A DNA stretch of 64,000 bases, taken from contig NZ_MODW01000001.1 in NCBI RefSeq assembly GCF_001866135.1, positions 1-64,000 of the forward strand. Reading direction: 5' to 3'. The notes below the pieces were generated by a model. That model saw only the letters and a program-made list of their open reading frames with translations. It had not been told where the DNA came from and made no database searches. The translations under genes and the position numbers were made by a program. The DNA comes from Microbacterium sp. LCT-H2. GTDB lineage: Bacteria; Actinomycetota; Actinomycetes; Actinomycetales; Microbacteriaceae. Positions 33,881-42,252 of this stretch are shown piece by piece. Position 1 is the first letter of the stretch; each line of letters starts with the position of its first letter.

Positions 33881-35206
33881 TCAGCGCAGGTCGTAGACGC
33901 GCTTGTACTTGCCCTCGCTGCGCGGCAGCGCCCCCGGCTCCTCCAGCCGCACGGCGACGGACGAGCCGATGAACACCTTGATGCGCTGCACCAGCACCTG
34001 CGCCGCCGCCTCGCACGTCTCCACGGACAGGTCGGGGTGACGCTCGATGCGCACCGTGAGGGCGTCCATCCGGCCCTCCTTCGTCAGCTCCAGGATGAAG
34101 TGCGGCGTGAGCTGCTCGATCCCGAGCACCAGCTCCTCGATCTGCGTCGGGAAGAGGTTGACGCCGCGCAGGATGATCATGTCGTCGTTGCGCCCGGTGA
34201 CCTTCTCCATCCGCCGCATACCCGGACGCGCCGTGCCGGGGAGCAGGCGGGTGATGTCGCGCGTGCGGTACCGGATGACGGGGAACGCCTCCTTGGTGAG
34301 CGAGGTGAAGACGAGCTCGCCCCGTTCGCCGTCCGGCAGTGCCTCCAGGGTGTCGCCGTCGATCACCTCCGGCAGGAAGTGGTCCTCCCACAGGTGCGGG
34401 CCGTCCTTGGTCTCGAGGCACTCGTTGCCGACACCCGGCCCCATGACCTCGCTGAGTCCGAAGATGTCGAGGGCGTCGATGCCGAGCCGCTGCTCCAGCT
34501 CGTGCCGCATCTCGTTGGTCCACGGCTCCGCGCCGAGCACCGCGACCTGGAGCGAGGTGGACCGCGGGTCGATGCCCTGCGCGGCCATCGCGTCCGCGAT
34601 CGTGAGGAGGTAGCTCGGGGTGCACAGGATCGCGTCCGGCTCGAAGTCGCGGATGAGCTGCACCTGTCGGGCGGTCTGTCCGCCCGACATCGGGATCACG
34701 GTGGCGCCCAGTGCCTCGATGCCGGCATGCGCCCCGAGCCCGCCCGTGAACAGGCCGTACCCGTAGGCGTTGTGCACCTTCATGCCGCGCCGGATGCCGC
34801 TGGCGCGGAGCGACCGGGCCACCAGCGTCCCCCAGCGGTCGAGGTCGCCGCGCGTGTAGCCGACGACGGTCGGGCGGCCCGTGGTGCCGCTGGACGCGTG
34901 GATGCGGGCGACGTCGGCCATCGGTACCGCGAACATCCCGAACGGGTACGTCTCGCGCAGGTCGTCCTTGGTGGTGAAGGGCAGCCGGTGCACGTCGTCG
35001 AGCGTGCGGATGTCGTCGGGATGCACGCCCGCCTCGTCGAACTTCCGCGTGTACAGCGGCACGTTGCGATAGGCGTGCTGCACGGTCCACTGGAGGCGCT
35101 CGAGCTGCAGGCGCTCGATCTCGGCGCGGCTCATCCGCTCCTCGGGGTCGAGCTCGTCTGTCGTCGGCGGGCGGAGGGCGGAGGCGGGGGCGGTCATCGT
35201 CGACAC
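33881..35206 (-). CDS. paaK: Phenylacetate-CoA ligase
   Basis: The 441-residue adenylate-forming ligase has the AMP-binding P-loop ASSGTTGRPTVVGYTRGD (about 104-121), the aromatic acid pocket NAYGYGLFTGGLGAHAG, and GLSEVMGPGVGNEC. The GRNDDMIILRGVNLFPTQIEE hinge, followed by a C-terminal domain ending SEGKYKRVYDLR, carries the catalytic Lys. It activates phenylacetate to phenylacetyl-CoA with ATP, the first pathway step. The length matches the family (about 430-440). The GTG at 35206 was chosen because GAGGAG lies five bases before it; an ATG three codons in is possible. It follows paaI by 24 bases. Confidence 0.95.
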   Translation of the reverse strand: MSTMTAPASALRPPTTDELDPEERMSRAEIERLQLERLQWTVQHAYRNVPLYTRKFDEAGVHPDDIRTLDDVHRLPFTTKDDLRETYPFGMFAVPMADVARIHASSGTTGRPTVVGYTRGDLDRWGTLVARSLRASGIRRGMKVHNAYGYGLFTGGLGAHAGIEALGATVIPMSGGQTARQVQLIRDFEPDAILCTPSYLLTIADAMAAQGIDPRSTSLQVAVLGAEPWTNEMRHELEQRLGIDALDIFGLSEVMGPGVGNECLETKDGPHLWEDHFLPEVIDGDTLEALPDGERGELVFTSLTKEAFPVIRYRTRDITRLLPGTARPGMRRMEKVTGRNDDMIILRGVNLFPTQIEELVLGIEQLTPHFILELTKEGRMDALTVRIERHPDLSVETCEAAAQVLVQRIKVFIGSSVAVRLEEPGALPRSEGKYKRVYDLR

Positions 35207-35230
35207 GGGGACTCCTCGGAACGGGTGGGA

Positions 35231-35656
35231 TCAGAAGGTGCGGGAGGTGGTGCGGGAGCGCCCGCGGAACTCGGCGACCGCGTCGCCCTGCTCGTCCACG
35301 ACCGTCACGTCGTAGAGGCCGGAGCGACCGCTGCGGGTGCGGCGGACGGCCGTCGCGGTGAGCGTCTGCCCCGCGACGGTGGGCTTGAGGAACGAGATGT
35401 CGGCGCCGGCGGCGACCGTCACCCGGTCGTCCTCGTTGCAGGCGATCGCGAAGGCGGTGTCGGCGAGCGCGAACACGAGCCCGCCGTGGGTGATCTGGAA
35501 GCCGTTGGTCATGTCGTCACGGACGCGCATGGACACGACCGCGTGCCCCGGGTCGTCGCGTTCGACGACGAGCCCGAGCATCGCCGAGGCCCGGTCGCGT
35601 TCCATCATGGCCCGGTTCGGCCGCACGGCCTCCGCCGTATCCGTCGCCTCCGTCAT
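35231..35656 (-). CDS. paaI: Hotdog-fold acyl-CoA thioesterase PaaI
   Basis: The 141-residue hotdog thioesterase has the family motif GFQITHGGLVFALADTAFA (about 52-70), where the HGG turn starts the long central helix carrying the catalytic Asp. PaaI hydrolyses dead-end or over-accumulated aryl- and hydroxyaryl-CoA esters, freeing CoA. It is the first gene of the paaI-paaK-paaR unit and has a PaaR-type operator 53 bases upstream of the ATG. The length is typical of the family. Confidence 0.9.
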   Translation of the reverse strand: MTEATDTAEAVRPNRAMMERDRASAMLGLVVERDDPGHAVVSMRVRDDMTNGFQITHGGLVFALADTAFAIACNEDDRVTVAAGADISFLKPTVAGQTLTATAVRRTRSGRSGLYDVTVVDEQGDAVAEFRGRSRTTSRTF

Positions 35657-35708
35657 CGCCGACCTCCTCGTCGCGCTGGGACGGGACGACCGCGTCCCGT
35701 CCGCCCAT

Positions 35709-35730
35709 ACTAACTGAACGATCGGTCAGT
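35709..35730. promoter_or_regulatory. PaaR-type operator upstream of paaI-paaK-paaR
   Basis: On the plus strand ACTAACTG, six bases (AACGAT), CGGTCAGT fits the 22-base pattern with one mismatch. On the minus strand it overlaps a possible -10 element TAGTAT (35712-35707). A candidate -35, TTGCGT (35737-35732), lies 19 bases upstream. Repression here would also control paaR itself. Confidence 0.82.
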
Positions 35731-35762
35731 AACGCAAGGAGGTCGGCGGATCATGCCATGCG

Positions 35763-37070
35763 TCACTCGAAGTCGAGCGGCGGCCAGAGCGCCGCGTCCT
35801 CCACCGTCACGCCCGTGATCACTGCAGCAGGGTCCTCGTAGTCCCTGTCCGCCCGGAAGCGGATCGTGCCGCCTTCCCTCGTCGACCACTCGTAGAAGAA
35901 CTCCGCGGACGAGACGACGCGGAGGAACGTGCCCTCCGGGAAAGCGGCGACGGCGTCCGACAGCGGGGCACCGATGCGGAGCCCGCCCGTGGCGGGAAGG
36001 ACCGCACCGTCGGGCTCCAGGTCACCCTGCACGTTCGCGATCCCGGCGGTGACCGCTGCGAGGGTCGTGCCGTCGTCAGTGAAATGCAGCAGGAGCGTGC
36101 TCGTACCGTCGGCGCTCACGAGGCGCACGAGCGTGTGCGTGCCACCGGTGGGCTGAGCGGTCGCCCCCGGGATCGCCGCCAGCGCATCCTCGCGGGGCAT
36201 CCCGAGCTCGAGCGGTCCGACGCCCGTCGCCGTCATCTCCCATTCGCTCCAGGGGGCGCCGGGATCCGCGGCTTCCGGAGTCTCGGTCGTAGGCGGGTTC
36301 TCCGTCAGCTTCTCGACGAGTGCGGACTTCGCTTCGCGGGCGCGGTCGCGCACGAGCAGTGCCGCGCGCTCCGCGTCGAACTCCGAGCCGTCGAGGGCGG
36401 GCTGCCACACGTGCACGATGACGTTTCCCACGGCGGCGAACGCATGATGCGCCCGCCAGGCGCCGTCCCCTGACCCCAGGTCCAGGGTGCCGCCGAACGC
36501 GCGCACCCCGTCGGTCTCCGGCGCAGCGACCGCCGCGAAGGTGCCCGCACCCTGTGCGTCGAACTGCGCACACCGCTCGACGGTGGAGAGGAGGTCGTCC
36601 ATTCGTGCCGCGGCGACCTCTTCCGACGCGAACTGGAGGATCTCCTGCTTGCCGCTGTTCCCGGTGTCGTCCTCGTCCACCCAGGGCACCGTGCGCGCCC
36701 CGATGCTGCGCATCGACGTCTCGACGGTCAGCAGCAGGCAGACCGCGGGGCTGAACTCGGGCCCGCCGCCGTCCGAGTACTGCAGCAGCGTGTCGTCGAC
36801 CACGGCTGCGGGCGGAGCGGACGGGAACAGCTGCGCGACCTCCTCCGGCGTGAGCGCGAACGCGTCGAGCTCGTCGCCGACGAAGAGGAGGGGCCCGGCA
36901 TAGGGATCGGGAGTGGGGGTCGGGGTCTCCGGCGCCCGTGATGCGGTCGCCGTGGGTGTCGCCTCCGGCGTCGCCGCGCACCCCGGGAGCGCCACCAGCA
37001 CTCCCGCCACCACCGCTGCGAGGAGCGCCGCTCCTCGCAGCTTCCCTCCGTCGTGTGCCGTCGCCGACAT
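35763..37070 (-). CDS. Putative secreted lipoprotein of unknown function
   Basis: The 435-residue protein begins with a signal peptide and the lipobox LPGC (28-31), so Cys31 should be acylated. A Pro/Thr-rich linker (about 35-56) follows. The body has two segments. The first (about 60-250) has a conserved-looking Cys pair and resembles sensor- or PknH-type extracellular domains. The second (about 275-435) has a repeated glycine-rich pattern, MTATGVGPLELGMPREDALAAI and LPATGGLRIGAPLSDAVAAF, suggesting two internal repeats. GGAGGG precedes the ATG. No function can be assigned. It lies downstream of dhaM on the same strand but seems unrelated to it. Confidence 0.8.
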   Translation of the reverse strand: MSATAHDGGKLRGAALLAAVVAGVLVALPGCAATPEATPTATASRAPETPTPTPDPYAGPLLFVGDELDAFALTPEEVAQLFPSAPPAAVVDDTLLQYSDGGGPEFSPAVCLLLTVETSMRSIGARTVPWVDEDDTGNSGKQEILQFASEEVAAARMDDLLSTVERCAQFDAQGAGTFAAVAAPETDGVRAFGGTLDLGSGDGAWRAHHAFAAVGNVIVHVWQPALDGSEFDAERAALLVRDRAREAKSALVEKLTENPPTTETPEAADPGAPWSEWEMTATGVGPLELGMPREDALAAIPGATAQPTGGTHTLVRLVSADGTSTLLLHFTDDGTTLAAVTAGIANVQGDLEPDGAVLPATGGLRIGAPLSDAVAAFPEGTFLRVVSSAEFFYEWSTREGGTIRFRADRDYEDPAAVITGVTVEDAALWPPLDFE

Positions 37071-37147
37071 GAACCCTCCGCATGATCATGTGCGCCGTGG
37101 ACACGGCGCCCCCTGAGGGAAGAGTAGCGGTCGGACAGCGGTTCGGC

Positions 37148-39697
37148 TCAGCCCGTCTGGCCTCCGCCGAGCACGAGAGCTGCTGCGCTCCGCGCCTCCG
37201 CGGCGGTCGCCGCGCCGCTCGCATCTTCGGCCGCCCGACGGCACTCGTCCGGGTCCGCCGCGTCGAGTGCGGCCGCCACCCGCCCGAGGGCGCGCGGCGT
37301 CATCGACAGCGAGGTCGCGCCGAGCCCGACGAGCACGGGGGCGAGTGCCGGGTCCCCGGCCGCCTCCCCGCAGATCCCGACCGGCTTTCCCGCCGCCCGT
37401 CCCGCGGCCCCGACCGTCCCGATCAGCCGCAGCACCGCCGGCTGCCAGGGATCGTTGAGATCGGCGAGCGCACTGGACAGCCGGTCCGCGGCCAGGGTGT
37501 ACTGCGCGAGATCGTTGGTCCCGAGGCTCACGAAGTCCACGACCTCGAACAGCTCGGCGGCCAGCAGCGCCGCCGCCGGGGTCTCGATCATGATCCCCGC
37601 TCTGTCCAGCCCCGCGGCACGGCACCGCGCCGCGAAGTCCGCCGCCTCGTCGACCGTGGCGACCATCGGGGCCATGACCTCCACCTCGGCGGATTCCGCA
37701 TCGGCAGCCCTGGCCAGCGCGCGCAGCTGGTCGTCGAGCAGAGCGGGCCGGCGACGCGAGAGGCGCAGACCCCGCACGCCCAGCGCGGGGTTCTCCTCGT
37801 CGTCGTCGTTCGCGAACGGCAGCGGCTTGTCACTCCCCGCATCCAGGGTGCGCACGACGACCTTCCGCCCGGGGAATGCGCGCAGCACCCCGCGGTAGGC
37901 CTCGACCTGCTCCTGGATGCTCGGCGCCGCCGTCCGGTCGAGGAAGCAGAACTCGGTGCGAAAGAGCCCGACCCCCTCGGCGTGCGCCGCGGCCGCGCTC
38001 CCGGCATCCGACGCTCCTCCGACGTTGGCCAGGAGGGGCACGCGGGTCCCGTCCGCGAGACGGCCCCGTCCGTCGAAGGTCACCACGACCGCCGCGGCCC
38101 GCGCCTCGGCGATCTCCGCCTCGTCCGGATCGACGTGGATCGTGCCGCGATCGCCGTCGACGAGAAGCATGGCGCCCTCGCGGATGCCGGTCGCCCCTGG
38201 CACCCCGACCACGGCAGGCAGTCCCAGTGCCCGCGCGATGATCGCCGTGTGCGACGTGGGCCCGCCGTCCGCGGTCACGAGAGCGACGCAGCTCCCGCCG
38301 TCCAGCGCTGCCGTGTCGGCGGGGGCCAGGTCGCTCGCGACGAGGACGAAGGGCTCGTCTCGCTCGGGGACTCCCGGCATGTCCACCCGGAGGATCTCGG
38401 CGATCATGCGGTCGCGGACGTCACGGATGTCGGCGGCTCGTTCCGCCATCCTCCCGCCGAGAGCCGTGAGCGCCGCCTCGTGCGCCGCGGACGTCTCCCA
38501 GACCGCTCGCGCCGCCGTGCGCCCCTGTGCGCGCACGAGGGCGGTGGCTTCGGCGACGAGCTCCGGGTCGGAGGCGAGGAGCCGGGACGCGTCCAGGATC
38601 GCCCGTGCCTCCCCGCGGGCCCGTTCGGCGCGCGAACGCAGCTGATCGGCGACGGCCACCGCGGCCCACTCGATCGTGGAGACCTCGGCCTCCCGGCCCT
38701 CCGGCGGGACGACGGTCTCGACATCCGGTTCCGGGAGTGCCGGCGCGAGGGACACCGCCCTCGCGGCCACCCGTCCCGGGCTGACGCCGCGGCCCTGCAG
38801 CACGGTCCCGGAGACGATCTCCGGCGGCGGCGCCGACTCGTCGTCGGCCCGGGCTCCTTCCTGGTCGTCCCGGGCGGTGTCGCGCGCGGGCGCGGGTGCG
38901 GTTCCGGGGCTTCCGGCGGCGCCCTCGTCCGACTCGACGCCCTCGCCGAACCCTCCCTCGAAGAGCGAGACCAGGCGGTCGATCGCCGCCTCCGCGTCCG
39001 CGCCTCGACCGGTGAGCTCGATCTCGGTGCCCTGCCGCGCGCCGAGTGCGAGCAACCGGGTCAGGCTCCCGGCGGCGGCTTCCGGGCCGTCCGGCAGCCG
39101 CCGCAGACGGACGTCCGCGCCCGCCGCCGACTCCGCGATCAGCGCGGCGGGTCGGGCATGGATGCCGAGAGGGTTGCGCACCCGCACACGACGGGAGACG
39201 GTCTCCCCGGCCGGCTTCGGCCCGTCAGAAGCGGGCTCCGCGGGCGACCGCTCGGTGTCTTCTGCCGTCGCATCGTCCGTCGGGGCGAGCTGACCGGTCT
39301 TCGCGGCCAGCGCCGAGGCGGCTTCAGCGGCGACCGCATCGAGGTCGCCCCCGGCCGCCGCGCCCACCACCGCGGCGAGGAGCCCCTCCACGAATGGCGC
39401 GGGCGCGAGCCGCACCGGCACCTCGCTGCTGCGCAGCTCCAGCGCGAGCTCGGCGCTCAGCACGGCCGACCCGAGGTCCATCAGCACGAGCACGCCGTCG
39501 ACCTCGGCGGCGAGCTCGTCGATCGCCGCGGACACCGCGACGGCATCCGTCCCGAGGATGGGCGCGCCGTCGGCGTCCACGCCCGCCCCGGCCGCGATAC
39601 GCACCGGCACGCCGCCGCCCGGGACCATCTGCAGGGCGAGTTCGAGCGCCGCCTCCCCGAGCCGGGCGCTGTGCGAGACGGCGACGATCCCGATCAT
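37148..39697 (-). CDS. dhaM: PTS-type dihydroxyacetone kinase phosphotransfer protein DhaM fused to HPr and complete Enzyme I
   Basis: The 849-residue chain has three parts. A mannose-type EIIA domain (about 1-125) has phospho-His9 in VSHSARLGEA. An HPr domain (about 165-255) has the phospho-His in NPLGIHARPA. An Enzyme I part (about 290-849) has the phospho-His in GGPTSHTAIIARALG and PEP-binding elements in LFRTEFCFLDR, SLGTNDLAQYTLAADR and GICGEAAGDP. It relays phosphate from PEP to the ADP bound on DhaL. E. coli DhaM has only a shortened EI part; here the PEP-binding barrel is present, so the protein should need no separate EI or HPr. It overlaps the dhaL stop. Confidence 0.93.
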   Translation of the reverse strand: MIGIVAVSHSARLGEAALELALQMVPGGGVPVRIAAGAGVDADGAPILGTDAVAVSAAIDELAAEVDGVLVLMDLGSAVLSAELALELRSSEVPVRLAPAPFVEGLLAAVVGAAAGGDLDAVAAEAASALAAKTGQLAPTDDATAEDTERSPAEPASDGPKPAGETVSRRVRVRNPLGIHARPAALIAESAAGADVRLRRLPDGPEAAAGSLTRLLALGARQGTEIELTGRGADAEAAIDRLVSLFEGGFGEGVESDEGAAGSPGTAPAPARDTARDDQEGARADDESAPPPEIVSGTVLQGRGVSPGRVAARAVSLAPALPEPDVETVVPPEGREAEVSTIEWAAVAVADQLRSRAERARGEARAILDASRLLASDPELVAEATALVRAQGRTAARAVWETSAAHEAALTALGGRMAERAADIRDVRDRMIAEILRVDMPGVPERDEPFVLVASDLAPADTAALDGGSCVALVTADGGPTSHTAIIARALGLPAVVGVPGATGIREGAMLLVDGDRGTIHVDPDEAEIAEARAAAVVVTFDGRGRLADGTRVPLLANVGGASDAGSAAAAHAEGVGLFRTEFCFLDRTAAPSIQEQVEAYRGVLRAFPGRKVVVRTLDAGSDKPLPFANDDDEENPALGVRGLRLSRRRPALLDDQLRALARAADAESAEVEVMAPMVATVDEAADFAARCRAAGLDRAGIMIETPAAALLAAELFEVVDFVSLGTNDLAQYTLAADRLSSALADLNDPWQPAVLRLIGTVGAAGRAAGKPVGICGEAAGDPALAPVLVGLGATSLSMTPRALGRVAAALDAADPDECRRAAEDASGAATAAEARSAAALVLGGGQTG

Positions 39698-40334
39698 CCG
39701 GCGTCCGCGAGGGCCGCCGCGAGCGCCTCGAACAGGAGCGCCGTCGAGGCGGCACCGGGGTCGAGGTGGCCCGCGCTGCGTTCACCGAGGTAGCTCGCCC
39801 TGCCCTTCCGGGCGACGAGCGGTACCGTGGCGTCGCGCCCGGCATCCGCGGCAGCCGCCGCCGCCCTGGCGGCGGCCGCGGTATCGGCTCCTCCGGCGAG
39901 GGCGGCGTCGAAGGCGTCCACCGCGGGAGCCATGGCGTCGAACATGGTCTTGTCACCCGCCTCGGGCTTGCCCCGCGCGACGATGCCCTCCAGCCCCGCT
40001 CGGAGCGCGGCGGCGAGCGCCGGTCCGTCGAGCGTCGTCACCGCACCGGCGGACATCCCCATGCGCAGGAAGAACGTGCCGTAGAGGGGGCCGCTCGCGC
40101 CGCCCACCGAGCTCACCAGGGTCATGCCGACGGACTTGAGCAGCTCGTCGATCGTCGCGGGCGTCGTCGCCGCGAGCTTCTCCCCGGCCGCCGTGAAGCC
40201 GCGCGCCATGTTCGCGCCGTGATCGGCGTCCCCGATCGCGGAGTCCAGTTCCGTGAGCCAGTCCCGCTGCGCGGTGACGGCTTCCCGGTAGCGGGAGATC
40301 CAGTCGACGAGGACGTCGGTGTCGACGGCCGCCA

Positions 40335-40335
<1 letters not shown>
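39694..40335 (-). CDS. dhaL: Dihydroxyacetone kinase subunit DhaL (ADP-binding)
   Basis: The 213-residue helical-barrel protein has the Mg-ADP site LDSAIGDADHGANMARGF (about 30-47) with the three conserved Asp residues. GGASGPLYGTFFLRMG follows, then the DPGAASTALLFEAL end typical of DhaL. It holds ADP as a cofactor that is rephosphorylated by DhaM and passes phosphate to dihydroxyacetone on DhaK. The ATG overlaps the dhaK stop and its own stop overlaps the dhaM start, so the three subunits are coupled. Confidence 0.93.
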
Positions 40336-41327
<992 letters not shown>

Positions 41328-41378
41328 CCTGCGATCTCCTTTGATGCGGCGTGAGTCTCGAGCGAAAATCCGAAAGGA

Positions 41379-41395
41379 ATTCGTCAATGTCGAAT
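41379..41395. promoter_or_regulatory. Candidate IclR operator between dhaK and its regulator
   Basis: ATTCG, seven bases, CGAAT form a perfect inverted repeat in the 148-base divergent gap. The spacer length equals that of the two IclR-linked palindromes at 62711-62749. It is one of the few A/T-rich stretches in the gap. Confidence 0.5.
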
Positions 41396-41475
41396 ATGCT
41401 CGGAGCCTGCCGGGTTGTCAAGATCGATCCGGCGACCGGAGACCCGGCTCGACGACGACCGGAAGGAGGACGCGC

Positions 41476-42243
41476 ATGATCCAGGCGATCGACCGCGCGG
41501 CGAAGATCCTCGACCTGCTCCAGGGCGCCCGCCACCTCGGCATCACGGACCTCTCCGCGGCCCTGAGCCTGCCGCCGTCGACCGTGCACGGCCTGGTGAA
41601 GTCGCTGCGCGCGCACGGCCTCGTCGCGAAGGAGCGCGGCGGACAGCGGTACATGCTCGGCCCCACACTGCTGCGACTGAGCAACGTCTACCTCGACACC
41701 CTGGACGTGCGGGCGCGGGCGATGCGCTGGACGCAGGACCTGGCGCGGCGGACGGAGCTGTCCGTGCGTCTCGGCGCCCCGCACCTCACGGACGTCCTCG
41801 TCATCCACCACAACCTCCGCCCCGACGACAGCCCGCAGATGCTGGAGACGGGGATGGCGGTCCCCGCGCACGCCTCCGCGATGGGGAAGGTGCTCCTCGC
41901 GTACGACCAGGGCTTCCAGCAGAGCGTGTTCGCCGAGCCCCTGCGCAGCCTCACCGGCGACACCATCACCGACGTGGCCCGACTGACCCTCGAGCTGCCG
42001 GGGATCGCGGAGCGCGGGACGGCGGCGGAGAGCGATGAGGCCGTCCTCGGCGAGTCGTCCCTCGCGGCGCCGATCGCCGACGCCTCGAACACGATCGTCG
42101 CCGCGGTGGCCGTCGTGCTGCCGACCGCGGAGGCGCCGGCATCCGACACCGTCATGCACGCGCTCCGCGAGACGGCACGGAACATCTCCCGCGAACTCGG
42201 CGCGACGACCTGGCCACCGCCCGTGGCCCCCGCCGAGGACTGA
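41476..42243 (+). CDS. IclR family transcriptional regulator (dha-linked)
   Basis: The 255-residue regulator has an N-terminal winged helix (about 1-62, QAIDRAAKILDLLQGARHLG and LSLPPSTVHGLVKSLRAHGL) and a C-terminal effector domain (about 75-245, with PAHASAMGKVLLAY). GGAAGGAGGA precedes the ATG; the frame is open upstream but the family N-terminus starts here. It is divergent from dhaKLM and is the likely regulator of that operon. Its effector may be dihydroxyacetone, glycerol or a phosphate derivative, but this is inference. Confidence 0.88.
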   Translation: MIQAIDRAAKILDLLQGARHLGITDLSAALSLPPSTVHGLVKSLRAHGLVAKERGGQRYMLGPTLLRLSNVYLDTLDVRARAMRWTQDLARRTELSVRLGAPHLTDVLVIHHNLRPDDSPQMLETGMAVPAHASAMGKVLLAYDQGFQQSVFAEPLRSLTGDTITDVARLTLELPGIAERGTAAESDEAVLGESSLAAPIADASNTIVAAVAVVLPTAEAPASDTVMHALRETARNISRELGATTWPPPVAPAED

Positions 42244-42252
42244 CGACGGTGG

